Position numbers and translations under genes: made by a program | Assembly (NCBI RefSeq): GCF_006265095.1 | Contig: NZ_VCNK01000020.1 | Span: 124,001-188,000, forward strand | Length of the DNA: 64,000 bases | Direction of reading: 5' to 3' | DNA from: Phaeobacter sp. B1627 | GTDB taxonomy: Bacteria; Pseudomonadota; Alphaproteobacteria; Rhodobacterales; Rhodobacteraceae | Shown here: positions 24,286-34,414 of the stretch, piece after piece | Layout of the letters: each line of letters starts with the position of its first letter | Position numbering within the stretch: position 1 is the stretch's first letter | Notes under the pieces: generated by a model | Told to the model about the DNA's origin: nothing | What the model saw: the letters and a program-made list of their open reading frames with translations, nothing else | Database searches by the model: none

Positions 24286-25782
24286 ATGGCTGAACAAGAC
24301 CTTCAGACAGAAGCCGCCGCAGGCGCCTCCGCGTTTGGCTCCAGTGAATTCGCAAACCTGCTGCAAAAGGAGTTTCGCCCGAAATCCGACCAGGCGAAGA
24401 CCGCAGTGGAATCTGCCGTCAAAACTTTGGCGGAACAGGCGCTGGCGAATACCAGCCTGGTTTCGGACGATGCATTGCGATCGATCGAAAGCATCGTTGC
24501 CGAGATTGACAAGAAGCTGACGGAACAGGTCAACCTGATCCTTCACAATGAAGATTTCCAGCAATTGGAAAGCGCCTGGCGCGGGCTGCATTACCTGGTG
24601 AACAACACTGAAACCGACGAGCAGCTCAAAATTCGGGTTCTGCCGGTCTCCAAGAAAGAGCTGTCCAAGACGCTCAAGAAGTTCAAGGGCACCTCCTGGG
24701 ATCAATCCCCGATCTTCAAAAAGATCTATTCCGAGGAATTCAGCCAGCTTGGCGGCGAACCCTACGGCAGTCTCGTCGCCGACTTCCACTTTGATCATTC
24801 TCCGCCGGACATTGAGCTTCTGGGTGAAATGTCCAAGATCGCCGCTGCGGCGCATGCTCCGCTGATCACCGGTGCGAAACCGACCCTGTTCCAGATGGAT
24901 AGCTGGTCGGAACTGTCGAACCCGCGTGACCTGACCAAGATTTTCCAGACGCCGGAATACGCAGCGTGGCGCTCTTTGCGTGACAGCGAAGATGCCAAGT
25001 ATGTCGGGCTTGCCATGCCGCGCTTCCTGGGCCGGTTGCCATACGGATCACAGACGGATCCGGTTGAAGAATTCGCCTTTGAAGAAGACACCGAGGGCGC
25101 GGACAGCAACAAATACGCCTGGGTCAATGCCGCCTATGGCATGGCAACCAACATCACCCGTTCCTTCAAGACCTATGGGTGGTGCTCGCGGATCCGTGGT
25201 GTCGAAAGCGGCGGAACGCTGGAGGGGCTGCCTTCGCATACTTTCCCGACAACGGACGGTGGTGTGGATCAGAAATGCCCGACCGAGATCGCAATCGATG
25301 ACCGTCGCGAAGCGGAGCTGGCCAAGAACGGCATGATGCCGCTGATCCACCGCAAGAACACGGATGTGGCGACATTCATCGGCGCGCAGTCGCTGCACAA
25401 GCCTGCGGAATACGACGACCCGGATGCCTCTGCCAATGCCAACCTTGGTGCGCGTCTGCCCTATCTCTTTGCGACCTGCCGCTTCGCTCATTACCTGAAG
25501 TGTATGGTTCGCGACAAAGTTGGCTCTTTCAAGAGCCGTCAGGACATGGAGTCCTGGCTCCAGGATTGGATCAACAATTACGTTGATTTCAATGCCGACA
25601 TCTCATCCGAGTCCGAGAAAGCGCGCAAGCCGCTTGCGTCGGCCGAGGTGGTTGTCGAAGAGGTCGAAGGAAACCCGGGCTATTACAGCTCGAAGTTTTT
25701 CCTGCGTCCGCATTACCAACTGGAAGGCCTGTCAGTATCTTTGAGACTGGTTTCCAAACTGCCCTCCGAGAAGGGGGGCTGA
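24286..25782 (+). CDS. tssC: Type VI sheath large subunit TssC (VipB)
   Basis: A 498-residue protein of normal TssC length, with LESAWRGLHYLV, GLAMPRFLGRLPYG, the FATCRFAHYLKCMVRDK block and the C-terminal FFLRPHYQLEGLSVSLRLVS sheath-forming segment. Start follows GGGAGGG. It lies 19 bases after tssB. The complete C-terminus contrasts with the TssC-like part of the later fusion protein. Confidence 0.95.
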   Translation: MAEQDLQTEAAAGASAFGSSEFANLLQKEFRPKSDQAKTAVESAVKTLAEQALANTSLVSDDALRSIESIVAEIDKKLTEQVNLILHNEDFQQLESAWRGLHYLVNNTETDEQLKIRVLPVSKKELSKTLKKFKGTSWDQSPIFKKIYSEEFSQLGGEPYGSLVADFHFDHSPPDIELLGEMSKIAAAAHAPLITGAKPTLFQMDSWSELSNPRDLTKIFQTPEYAAWRSLRDSEDAKYVGLAMPRFLGRLPYGSQTDPVEEFAFEEDTEGADSNKYAWVNAAYGMATNITRSFKTYGWCSRIRGVESGGTLEGLPSHTFPTTDGGVDQKCPTEIAIDDRREAELAKNGMMPLIHRKNTDVATFIGAQSLHKPAEYDDPDASANANLGARLPYLFATCRFAHYLKCMVRDKVGSFKSRQDMESWLQDWINNYVDFNADISSESEKARKPLASAEVVVEEVEGNPGYYSSKFFLRPHYQLEGLSVSLRLVSKLPSEKGG

Positions 25783-25857
25783 TTTAAGGTCGCGCATTTT
25801 ACCTATCACCCAAACTCACTTCGAAACCCAAATCATCTGATCTGAAAGGAATGAACA

Positions 25858-26358
25858 ATGGCTGCGAACATGTTCGTTAATATCTCTGACATCCCTGGCG
25901 ATGCGACCGAAAAAGGCCACGACAAATGGATCGTGATCCAATCTCTGAGCTGGAACGTCGAGCGCGCCGTCGAGATGACCGATCTGGGGTCCACGCAACG
26001 CGGTCACGCGAACTCCAACTTCGGCAAGGTCGAAGTCACGTCCCAGATGGGCATTGCCTCCAATAAACTGGCAACATCGGTTGCAAACGGCACTGTGCGC
26101 CCCGAAATCAAACTGCATATGTGCCGGTCCGGCGAAAGCGCCTCTGCCGGTCTGGAAGCCTATTCCATCTGGAAACTGAAGGATGTCGTGATCGACAGCT
26201 ACTCGATTTCCGGGTCTGAAGACGGCATTCCGGAAGAAACCTGGACCATGGCTTATGCTGCAATTGAGCACGAATATAAGTCCACCGACCAGAAAACGGC
26301 GAAATTGAAGACCGAAAACACCTTCAAGTGGAACGTTCAGACCGGTCAGGTCGAATAA
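25858..26358 (+). CDS. hcp: Hcp, type VI inner tube protein (TssD)
   Basis: A 166-residue protein with the Hcp1-type features: an N-terminal MAANMFVNISDIPGDATEK, WIVIQSLSWNVERA and SGSEDGIPEETWTMAYAAIEH. It polymerises into hexameric rings expelled by the sheath. GAAAGGA precedes the ATG. A strong GC hairpin follows the stop codon, which may raise hcp message relative to the downstream genes. Confidence 0.95.
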   Translation: MAANMFVNISDIPGDATEKGHDKWIVIQSLSWNVERAVEMTDLGSTQRGHANSNFGKVEVTSQMGIASNKLATSVANGTVRPEIKLHMCRSGESASAGLEAYSIWKLKDVVIDSYSISGSEDGIPEETWTMAYAAIEHEYKSTDQKTAKLKTENTFKWNVQTGQVE

Positions 26359-26385
26359 TCCAACGCTTTGCCGTGTTATCAAAGT

Positions 26386-26407
26386 CCCGGGCGTTGTGGC
26401 GCCCGGG
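26386..26407 (+). terminator. GC-rich hairpin after hcp (attenuator or mRNA-stabilising structure)
   Basis: CCCGGGCG (26386-26393) and CGCCCGGG (26400-26407) form a perfect eight-base stem with a six-base loop, 28 bases after the hcp stop. It is followed by GCCAAAAATATATTC rather than a T-run, so full termination is doubtful. Partial attenuation or protection of the hcp 3' end fits the high Hcp requirement. Confidence 0.5.
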
Positions 26408-26450
26408 GCCAAAAATATATTCATTCTGACATTTCAGGGGGGAGCGCTTC

Positions 26451-27260
26451 GTGTCCATGACAGCACAAGAGCATCTGAAAGAGAGCGATCCGGCTGCGGC
26501 TTTGACCGCGTTGCAGGACGAAGTTCGGAAAGATCCGTCCAATGCCAAATTGCGGATCTTTCTGTTCCAGCTCCTGTGTGTTCTTGGGGACTGGAAGCGC
26601 GCGGTCACCCAGTTGAAACTATCCGCCGACATGGACAGCGCGGCGACGACGATGGCTCAGGCCTACCGCGAAGCCATCATCTGCGAGGTCTATCGCGACA
26701 AGGTCTTCAAGGGCGAAAAGGATCCCCTGATCTTCGGTGAGCCGCAAGAGTGGCTCGCGCTGCTGATTCAGGCACAAAAAGCGCAGGCAACCGGCAACAT
26801 CCAGCAGGCCGCCGACATCCGTGCGCGTGCGTTCGATGCCGCTCCGGCGGTGAGCGGAGAGATCAATGGAACGCGGTTCGACTGGATCGCGGACGCGGAC
26901 TCGCGCCTGGGCCCGGTACTGGAAGTCATTGTAAACGGGCGTTATTTCTGGATGCCCTTTGCTCAGATCGAGACGCTGGAACTGGAAGAGCCTGCGGACC
27001 TGCGGGATTCGGTGTGGATGGCGGGTACGCTGACACCGAAAGAGGGCGGTGCGCTCGCCGTTCTGGTGCCTGCCCGTTACCCGGGATCAGCCGAGGCCGG
27101 TGGCAAGGCCGCGCTGGGCCGGGAAACCAATTGGACCGATTTGGGCGCCGATACGTTTTCAGGTCTGGGGCAGCGTGTTCTGGCCACCAACGTCGAAGAC
27201 GTCGCGTTGATGGATCTGCGTTTGCTGAAGATGGACGGGAGCACGTCTGGCGATGGCTGA
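26451..27260 (+). CDS. tagJ: TagJ/ImpE-like accessory protein
   Basis: A 269-residue protein with N-terminal tetratricopeptide-like helices (AAALTALQDEVRKDPSNAKLRIFLFQLLCVLGDWKRA) and a C-terminal beta domain with YFWMPFAQIETLELEEPADLRD, the ImpE signature. In other systems TagJ binds the TssB N-terminus and tunes ClpV action. A GTG at 26451 stands eight bases after GGAG and is preferred over an ATG two codons later. It overlaps tssE by eight bases. Confidence 0.88.
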   Translation: MSMTAQEHLKESDPAAALTALQDEVRKDPSNAKLRIFLFQLLCVLGDWKRAVTQLKLSADMDSAATTMAQAYREAIICEVYRDKVFKGEKDPLIFGEPQEWLALLIQAQKAQATGNIQQAADIRARAFDAAPAVSGEINGTRFDWIADADSRLGPVLEVIVNGRYFWMPFAQIETLELEEPADLRDSVWMAGTLTPKEGGALAVLVPARYPGSAEAGGKAALGRETNWTDLGADTFSGLGQRVLATNVEDVALMDLRLLKMDGSTSGDG

Positions 27261-27750
27261 CAAGACCATCGCCGAGCGCTTGCAGCCGTCGCTTTTGGAT
27301 CGGCTCACAGATGATGCGCCCAACGAGCGAAAGGAGACGCGTGATACCCGCGTCATTGATCTCGTCCGGCTTCGGGAAATCATCCAGCGCGATTTGTCCT
27401 GGCTGCTGAACACGCAGAACGCCACGCATTACATCGATGAAGAGCGATACCCGGCCGTGTCAAAGTCGGTGCTGAATTTCGGGTTGCGGGAAGTGACCGG
27501 TGAATTCACCGCCAAGGAGAAGATCCGCGAAATTCGGGATGCGATCCGCGTGGCGATTCAGACCTATGAACCCCGGATCATTGACGGTTCCGTCGATGTG
27601 ATGCTGGTCGACGGCGATGACACTGCGCAAATGACCATTGCATTGGAAATTCGGGCTGACATGTGGGCGCAGCCCATGCCCCTGGAGCTGTATTTGCGGT
27701 CGAAGGTGGATCTGACGACCGGTGAAATTCATATGGATCGGAGGGGCTGA
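27253..27750 (+). CDS. tssE: Type VI baseplate protein TssE (gp25-like)
   Basis: A 165-residue protein with the gp25-like lysozyme-fold core: LVRLREIIQRDLSWLLNTQN, then YPAVSKSVLNFGLREVTGEF and IRDAIRVAIQTYEPRI. TssE is a baseplate wedge component. It overlaps tagJ by eight bases and is followed two bases later by tssF. Confidence 0.92.
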   Translation: MADKTIAERLQPSLLDRLTDDAPNERKETRDTRVIDLVRLREIIQRDLSWLLNTQNATHYIDEERYPAVSKSVLNFGLREVTGEFTAKEKIREIRDAIRVAIQTYEPRIIDGSVDVMLVDGDDTAQMTIALEIRADMWAQPMPLELYLRSKVDLTTGEIHMDRRG

Positions 27751-27751
27751 C

Positions 27752-29629
27752 ATGGACACCAGGCTCCTTGAACACTATGAAACCGAGCTCAATTACCTCC
27801 GCGACATGGGCGCGGAATTTGCGGCGGCCTATCCGAAAATTGCGTCCCGTCTGGGTATGGAGGGGGTCGAGGTCCTCGACCCATACGTCGAACGCCTGCT
27901 GGAGGGCGTGGCCTTCCTGTCGGCCCGGGTTCAATTGGAGCTGCAGCTCCAATACCCGAATTTCACCTCAAACCTGCTCGAGATCATCTATCCGCATTAT
28001 CTTGCCCCGACGCCCTCGATGATGATTGCGCGGATGGAGCCGGATATATCGAATTCCGCCGTAAAAGCAGGATACAAACTGCCCCGAGGGACCGTCATGC
28101 GGTCAGGGCTGACCGATGGCCTGCAAACCGCGGTCGAGTTTCACACCGCGTCCGATCTGACATTGTGGCCGGTGGAAATCGCCGAGGCGCAGTATATTGA
28201 CGGACGCGGGGACCTTGTCGCGGCCGGTGTGGCGCAGGGATACGATGCCCGGGCGGGTATCCGGCTGCGGTTGCGTCGCAAAGATGGTGAGCCGATCCGA
28301 GAACTCGACATGGACAGCCTCAGCCTGTTCTTGACGAATGCCGCCGGAAACAGTTGGCCGCTGCTCGAACTGCTCTGTACGCAGGTCACCGGTATCGTTG
28401 GCCGCAGCACGGACCGGCGGGATGATTGGCAGCTGCCCTTGCAGGACGCGACGGTGAAACAGAAAGGGTTTTCGCCGGACGAAGCCCTGCTGCCGGTGCC
28501 GCGCCGGGTGTTCGATGGGTATCGGTTGCTCCAGGAATACTTCGCGATGCCCGAGCGCTTTCGGTTTGTGGAACTGGACGGACTAAAAGCCGCCATTCGT
28601 AAGGCCAAGGGCGCCGATGTCGACCTCTACATTCTGCTGCGTGACGGGATGAAGGGGATTGACACGGTCGTTGCTCCGGAGGTGTTCGAACCCTACGCGG
28701 TGCCGGCGGTCAACCTGTTTGAAAAGCGCTGTGACCGGGTGCGCGTGTTGTCCAAGGACACGCAGCATCACGTTATTCCCAACCGAACCGCTGGTCTGGA
28801 TTTCGAGATTTATGCGCTCCAATCGGTGACCGGGATCAGTGGCGATGGTGAGGATGACGTAATCTTTCGCCCGTTTTATTCGGCAACCGACCTGACAGCC
28901 GCCGGAGAGGGCCATTCCGCCTATTACACGCTGAAGCGCCAGATGCGTCAGCGCTCCGAGAAGGAGCGCCTGCGGGGGGTCCGGTCGTCCTATCTTGGTT
29001 CAGAAGTCTACCTGACGCTCGTCGATCGCGCCCAGGCCCCCTACAGTGCGGGGCTGGAACAGTTGGCGGTGACCGCCCTGTGCACCAACCGCGACCTGCC
29101 GATGCTGCTGGCCACCGGGAATGACGATGTATTCCACCTGCCCGACGGCGGTCCGGTCAAGGCGATTTCGCTACCCGTTTCGCCGACGCGCCCCCATCCG
29201 ACGCTCGCGCAAGGGGATACGGCCTGGCGGCTGATTTCACATCTGAGCCTCAACTACATGTCCATTGCAGAAAGTGAGAGAGGCCAGTCCGCCGCGGCCC
29301 TGAGAGAGTTGATCGGCCTCTATGCACCACTTGGAAACAGAGTGACTGACAAGCAGCTGGAGGGCATCCTGTCGGTCTCCACCCGCCCCATTGTCAGGCG
29401 GATGAGCGACGAGGTCCTGTCCACCGCTGTCCGCGGCATCGAGGTCTCGCTCGGCTTTGATGAGAGCTATTTTGAAGGCACGAATATCTATGCGCTGGGA
29501 GCCGTTCTGGAACGTTTCTTCCGGGGCTACGCCAGCATAAACTCATTTACGGAAACTGTCCTGAAAACGGAAAAACGCGGGGAAATTGCCCGATGGCGAC
29601 CAGTGAAAGGTCTGGGTCGCGTTCTGTGA
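27752..29629 (+). CDS. tssF: Type VI baseplate protein TssF
   Basis: A 625-residue protein starting MDTRLLEHYETELNYLRDMG, the standard TssF opening, followed by FAAAYPKIASRLGM and LEGVAFLSARVQLELQLQYP. GGAGGGG stands six bases before the ATG at 27752, which fixes the start after the tssE stop. TssF forms the baseplate wedge with TssG, TssE and TssK. It overlaps tssG by 37 bases. Confidence 0.95.
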   Translation: MDTRLLEHYETELNYLRDMGAEFAAAYPKIASRLGMEGVEVLDPYVERLLEGVAFLSARVQLELQLQYPNFTSNLLEIIYPHYLAPTPSMMIARMEPDISNSAVKAGYKLPRGTVMRSGLTDGLQTAVEFHTASDLTLWPVEIAEAQYIDGRGDLVAAGVAQGYDARAGIRLRLRRKDGEPIRELDMDSLSLFLTNAAGNSWPLLELLCTQVTGIVGRSTDRRDDWQLPLQDATVKQKGFSPDEALLPVPRRVFDGYRLLQEYFAMPERFRFVELDGLKAAIRKAKGADVDLYILLRDGMKGIDTVVAPEVFEPYAVPAVNLFEKRCDRVRVLSKDTQHHVIPNRTAGLDFEIYALQSVTGISGDGEDDVIFRPFYSATDLTAAGEGHSAYYTLKRQMRQRSEKERLRGVRSSYLGSEVYLTLVDRAQAPYSAGLEQLAVTALCTNRDLPMLLATGNDDVFHLPDGGPVKAISLPVSPTRPHPTLAQGDTAWRLISHLSLNYMSIAESERGQSAAALRELIGLYAPLGNRVTDKQLEGILSVSTRPIVRRMSDEVLSTAVRGIEVSLGFDESYFEGTNIYALGAVLERFFRGYASINSFTETVLKTEKRGEIARWRPVKGLGRVL

Positions 29630-30666
29630 CCGGATCTGAAAAATCTCTATTCGACAAGCTCGTCGATGCGCCGGAACAACATCATCTGTTTCAGGCGCTG
29701 CGCGTGCTTGAAGCACATTTCTCCGACCACCCCCGTTTGGGGGAAAGCCGCCGCCCCCGGCAGGACGCGCTGCGCCTGGGACAAGAGGCGGAGCTTGCGT
29801 TTCCGCCATCCACTATTGCGGATTTCAAATCCGCAACGGCGGATTCTCCCGCCCGTCTGACCAACCGGTTTTTCGGCCTCTTCGGTCCATCGGGACCGCT
29901 GCCGCTGCATATGACAGAATATGCCCGTGACCGGCGGCGGAACCACCGCGACCCGACCATGGTCGCCTTCGCCGACATGCTGACGCACCGGATGCTCAGC
30001 CTGTTGTATCGCGCCTGGTCGCAGGGGTCTCCGGCGGTGAATTTTGATCGCGGCAATGACCAAATGGCCCGCAAGGTGGCCGCTCTGGTCGGCTACCATG
30101 GGGATCATCTGCAGGATCGCGATGAGATGCCCGACCTCGCACGGCTGCACTACGCCGGTCACCTCGGGCAGCAGGCGAGAAATCCCGAAGGTCTGGTCTC
30201 GATCATCTCCTCCTTTCTGGGGGTCAAAGTGACCCTGCAGGAGTTTGTGGGCTCATGGCTGGAACTGGAGCCGGATGATCGCTGGCAACTCGGGATGGGG
30301 TCTTTGGGCCGGACCACTTCAATTGGCGATAAAGTCTGGACCCGATCCGCAAAATTCCGCCTGCGCATCGGCCCATTGTCATTGAAAGACTACGAGCGGC
30401 TCCTGCCCGGCGGGGACAGCCTCAACCGGTTGCGCTCCATTGTCCGGACATATGTCGGCGACTGCCTCGATTGGGATGTGAACCTGGTTCTGGACGGGGA
30501 CGAGGTGCCACGCGCAAGCCTGGGGGGGACAACGCGGCTGGGACATACCAGTTGGATTGGCACGCGTCGCGACCCGGATGCGGAGCGTGCCGACGCCGAG
30601 GATCTATTTCTATATCCGGCGCATACGGCGTCAGGACAAAATAATTCGACAGAGGGAAGGACCTGA
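29593..30666 (+). CDS. tssG: Type VI baseplate protein TssG
   Basis: A 357-residue protein with the TssG patterns HHLFQALRVLEAHF, RLGESRRPRQDALRLGQ and TNRFFGLFGPSGPLPLHMTEYARDR. It begins within the end of tssF and ends two bases before the clpV start. Function: baseplate wedge partner of TssF. Confidence 0.94.
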   Translation: MATSERSGSRSVTGSEKSLFDKLVDAPEQHHLFQALRVLEAHFSDHPRLGESRRPRQDALRLGQEAELAFPPSTIADFKSATADSPARLTNRFFGLFGPSGPLPLHMTEYARDRRRNHRDPTMVAFADMLTHRMLSLLYRAWSQGSPAVNFDRGNDQMARKVAALVGYHGDHLQDRDEMPDLARLHYAGHLGQQARNPEGLVSIISSFLGVKVTLQEFVGSWLELEPDDRWQLGMGSLGRTTSIGDKVWTRSAKFRLRIGPLSLKDYERLLPGGDSLNRLRSIVRTYVGDCLDWDVNLVLDGDEVPRASLGGTTRLGHTSWIGTRRDPDAERADAEDLFLYPAHTASGQNNSTEGRT

Positions 30667-30667
30667 T

Positions 30668-33373
30668 ATGACTGAGATCAGCCGTGTGGCCTTGTTTGGA
30701 AAACTCAACAAACTGGGATATCAGGCCGTCGAAAGTGCGACCGTCTTTTGCAAGATGCGGGGCAACCCATATGTCGAGTTGGTGCATTGGCTGCATCAGC
30801 TTCTGGCGCAGCAGGACAGCGACATTCACCGCATCATTGCGCATTACGATCTGGATCAGGGGAAAATCGCAACCGAGCTGACGCGGGCGCTGGATATGCT
30901 GCCACGCGGGGCGTCGACGATTTCGGATCTGTCCGATCATCTGATGGACGCCATGGAGCGCGGTTGGGTCTGGGGCTCTCTGCTCTACTCGGCAAATCAG
31001 GTTCGGTCGGGGCATCTTCTGCTGGGGATGCTGAAGACACCGGCGCTGCGCAATATTCTGAACAGCATGTCCCCTGAACTGGCGCGCATTGGTCCGGACG
31101 ATCTGGCCGACCATTTCGCCGAGGCGACCGATGGCTCGCCGGAAGAGCGTTTGACGGCGCAGGATGGATCCAACGTGGGGGGCGGCGCCACTCCGGGCGA
31201 GGCCTCCGGCGCGATGAGCCCGGGCCAGATGGGGCAAGGAGAAGCGCTGGAGCAGTTCTGTACGGATCTGACAGCGCAGGCCAAGGCCGGGGAAATCGAC
31301 CCGATCGTGGGACGCGACGAAGAGATCCGCCAGATAGTGGATATCCTGATGCGGCGGCGCCAGAACAACCCGATCCTCACCGGTGAGGCGGGCGTCGGAA
31401 AAACCGCAGTGGTCGAGGGGTTTGCCCTTCGGATCGCCCGGGGTGATGTTCCGCCCGCTTTGCAGGATGTGCGTCTTCTGGTCCTGGATGTGGGTCTTCT
31501 GCAGGCCGGAGCCAGCATGAAAGGTGAGTTCGAAAACCGGCTGCGTCAGGTGATCGACGAAGTTCAGGCCAGCCCGACGCCGATTGTCATGTTTGTCGAT
31601 GAAACCCATACCCTCGTCGGGGCAGGCGGCGCAGCCGGCACCGGCGATGCCGCGAACCTGCTGAAACCGGCCCTAGCGCGGGGAACATTGCGGACCATCG
31701 GGGCAACCACCTGGGCGGAATACAAGAAATACATCGAGAAGGACCCGGCCCTGACCCGGCGTTTCCAGGTCGTCAAGGTCGAAGAGCCCTCGGTGCCCAA
31801 GGCGATCCTGATGATGCGTGGGATTGCATCGATGCTGGAAAAACACCACCGGGTTCAGGTTCTGGACGAGGGGATCGAGGCCGCAGTCAGCCTGTCCGCC
31901 CGTTATATTCCTGCCCGTCAGTTGCCGGACAAATGTGTGAGCCTCCTTGATACCGCCTGCGCCCGCGTCGCGGTGAGCCAGCACGCGGTGCCCGCCGAGG
32001 TGGATGACAGCCAACGCCGGATCGAAGCGTTGACCACCGAATTGGAAATCATAGGCCGCGATGAAACCGCAGGATACGACGTCGCGGACCGCCGCGAGGC
32101 CGTCACGGTGGCCAAAGATGCCGAAACCGCGCGGCTGGCTGAATTGACCGCCCAATGGGACAAAGAAAAATCCTGTGTCGACGCGATCCTTGACCTGAGG
32201 GCGAAGCTCCGGGAAGGGGCGGCCCCCGTCGATGTGCCGATGGCGGATGAAAATGCGCCGGAAAGCCCGCTGTCCGAGGAAGAGCGGGCGCAGCTCATGA
32301 CGGAGCTGAAAGCCAAGAACGCAGAACTGGAAACGCTGCAGGGAGACCGGCCGCTTATTCTGCCGATTGTCGATCACCAGGCGGTCGCGTCTGTGGTGGG
32401 GGATTGGACCGGCATTCCGGTCGGACGCATGGTCAAGGATGAGATCCAGACCATTCTCAATCTGGAGGAACACCTGGCAAAACGCGTGATTGGTCAGGAT
32501 CATGCGATGAAGATGATCGCCAAGCGCATTCAGACCAGCCGGGCGGGTCTTGATAACCCGAACAAGCCCATCGGTGTCTTCATGCTCGCCGGGACCTCGG
32601 GGGTCGGGAAAACCGAAACCGCACTGGCCTTGGCCGAAGTCCTCTACGGTGGTGAGCAGAATGTGATCACCATCAATATGTCCGAGTATCAGGAGGCGCA
32701 TACGGTCAGCTCGCTGAAAGGCGCGCCTCCGGGGTATGTTGGCTATGGTGAGGGTGGTGTTCTGACCGAGGCGGTTCGGCGCAAACCCTATGCGGTCGTG
32801 CTGCTCGATGAAGTTGAGAAAGCCCACCCCGATGTGCATGAGATCTTTTTTCAGGTGTTTGACAAAGGCGTCATGGAGGACGGCGAAGGCCGGGTGATCG
32901 ATTTCAAGAACACGCTGATCCTGCTGACGACCAATGCCGGGTCGGACATGGTGATGGACATGTGTTCTGACCCGGACCTGCTACCGGACCCCGAGGGGCT
33001 GGCCAAGGCGCTGCGCGATCCCCTCCTGAAGGTGTTCCCGCCGGCCTTGCTCGGACGCATGGTCACGATACCATACTACCCATTGTCGCCGGGGATGATC
33101 GCAGAGATCACGAAGCTGCAACTGGGCCGGATCCAGAAACGGGTCGAAAGCTCCCATGGTGTTCCTTTCGTCTATACCGATGCGGTGGTCGATACGATTG
33201 TCGATCGCTGCCAGGAGCTGGAGAGCGGCGGCAGGATGATCGATGCGATTGTCACCAATTCGATGCTGCCGGATATTTCAAATGAGTTCCTGCGCCGCTT
33301 GATGGAGGGGCAGGAGGTCAAGACCGTCTCAATCGATGTGGATGGAGGCGAATTCACATATGCCTTTGACTGA
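30668..33373 (+). CDS. tssH: Type VI AAA+ ATPase ClpV (TssH)
   Basis: A 901-residue double-AAA+ ATPase. It has an N-terminal Clp domain, a first Walker [10 protein letters not shown] with [12 protein letters not shown], a coiled-coil middle domain (about 470-560), a second Walker [10 protein letters not shown] with [11 protein letters not shown] and [13 protein letters not shown] pore-loop region, and a small C-terminal domain. It unfolds contracted TssC for recycling. GGAAGGA before the ATG at 30668 sets the start. Size and ClpV-type N-terminus distinguish it from ClpB. Confidence 0.95.
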   Translation: MTEISRVALFGKLNKLGYQAVESATVFCKMRGNPYVELVHWLHQLLAQQDSDIHRIIAHYDLDQGKIATELTRALDMLPRGASTISDLSDHLMDAMERGWVWGSLLYSANQVRSGHLLLGMLKTPALRNILNSMSPELARIGPDDLADHFAEATDGSPEERLTAQDGSNVGGGATPGEASGAMSPGQMGQGEALEQFCTDLTAQAKAGEIDPIVGRDEEIRQIVDILMRRRQNNPILTGEAGVGKTAVVEGFALRIARGDVPPALQDVRLLVLDVGLLQAGASMKGEFENRLRQVIDEVQASPTPIVMFVDETHTLVGAGGAAGTGDAANLLKPALARGTLRTIGATTWAEYKKYIEKDPALTRRFQVVKVEEPSVPKAILMMRGIASMLEKHHRVQVLDEGIEAAVSLSARYIPARQLPDKCVSLLDTACARVAVSQHAVPAEVDDSQRRIEALTTELEIIGRDETAGYDVADRREAVTVAKDAETARLAELTAQWDKEKSCVDAILDLRAKLREGAAPVDVPMADENAPESPLSEEERAQLMTELKAKNAELETLQGDRPLILPIVDHQAVASVVGDWTGIPVGRMVKDEIQTILNLEEHLAKRVIGQDHAMKMIAKRIQTSRAGLDNPNKPIGVFMLAGTSGVGKTETALALAEVLYGGEQNVITINMSEYQEAHTVSSLKGAPPGYVGYGEGGVLTEAVRRKPYAVVLLDEVEKAHPDVHEIFFQVFDKGVMEDGEGRVIDFKNTLILLTTNAGSDMVMDMCSDPDLLPDPEGLAKALRDPLLKVFPPALLGRMVTIPYYPLSPGMIAEITKLQLGRIQKRVESSHGVPFVYTDAVVDTIVDRCQELESGGRMIDAIVTNSMLPDISNEFLRRLMEGQEVKTVSIDVDGGEFTYAFD

Positions 33374-33553
33374 CACCGTCCAGGGCGGTGAAGGCTATGA
33401 ATTTTCCGCTGCCAAGGGATGCTCGCGGAGCAGAGGCAGACATTGCGAAGCATCACCGGTGGCGGAAATCCCGCCCCACCCTGTGATGAGATACGGCGAT
33501 TTATGCGGCCGCATTCCCGGCCAGACGTGGAAACGAACCATGGAGACGTGAAC

Positions 33554-34414
33554 GTGTCAGAAGTGACCACCAATACACCGGCATTTGGGTCCAGGGCCTG
33601 GGCGCAGGCCTTGATCGAGCGGCCAAGCGTGACAAATGCTATCCTTGTGGTGATCATTTTCAACGCGGTGACACTCGGCCTGAGTACATCGGATGTCGCA
33701 CAGGCGCACATCGGCGGATTGCTCGACATCATAGACCGGGCCGTAATTGCGATCTTCATAGTTGAACTCAGCCTCAAGCTATATGCCTATGGCCTGCGGT
33801 TCTTTTCCTCTGCCTGGAACGTGTTCGACCTGATTGTGGTGACACTTGGCCTGCTGCCAGACCGGCAGGGGCTGTCGGCTCTGCGCGGATTGCGCGTGAT
33901 CCGCGCGCTGCGGCTTTTGTCTGTGATTCCGCAAATGCGAGCGGTTGTTCAGGCGTTGCTGGACGCGCTGCCGGGCATGGGCGCTGTGATCGTGATGATT
34001 TCGATCGTGTTCTATGTCTTCGCCGTGATGTCGACGCTCATGTATGGTGACGGCTTTCCGCAATGGTTCGGCACATTGGGCAGGTCCTTCTATTCGCTGT
34101 TCCAGATCATGACGCTGGAGAGTTGGTCCATGGGGATCGTACGCCCCGTCATGGAGGTGCATCCCTTCGCCTGGGCGTTTTTCGTCCCCTTCATCGTGGT
34201 CACGGCATTTTCGGTTCTGAACCTCTTTATCGGTCTTTTGGTGAACACCATGCAATCTGCAGTGGAGGCGGAAACCGAGGCCGAGATTTCCAAGCTCAGA
34301 GATCTGGTGAAATCTGAAACCGATGTCGTGGACGCCCATGTGGTGGAGCTACGCGATGAAATCCGGTCCCTGAGAACCGAAATTGCTGCGTTGCGGGAGA
34401 AAGACAATGGCTGA
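33554..34414 (+). CDS. Bacterial voltage-gated sodium channel (NaChBac/NavMs type)
   Basis: A 286-residue six-helix channel. The S4 segment (about 110-129) carries Arg111, Arg114, Arg117 and Arg120 at three-residue spacing. The pore has the filter TLESWSM (187-193), the sodium-selective signature of bacterial Nav channels, followed by an S6 helix and a heptad-like coiled-coil C-terminus (about 240-286), as needed for tetramers. Start is GTG at 33554, eight bases after GGAG; length matches the family. It lies inside the type VI operon between clpV and the TssB-TssC fusion and overlaps the latter by eight bases, so it is co-translated with it. Role in secretion is unknown. Confidence 0.93.
   Translation: MSEVTTNTPAFGSRAWAQALIERPSVTNAILVVIIFNAVTLGLSTSDVAQAHIGGLLDIIDRAVIAIFIVELSLKLYAYGLRFFSSAWNVFDLIVVTLGLLPDRQGLSALRGLRVIRALRLLSVIPQMRAVVQALLDALPGMGAVIVMISIVFYVFAVMSTLMYGDGFPQWFGTLGRSFYSLFQIMTLESWSMGIVRPVMEVHPFAWAFFVPFIVVTAFSVLNLFIGLLVNTMQSAVEAETEAEISKLRDLVKSETDVVDAHVVELRDEIRSLRTEIAALREKDNG

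Noticed and set aside
31673-32839. 388-codon open frame antisense to clpV
   Set aside because: It lies wholly inside a well-supported ClpV gene and has no recognisable domain.
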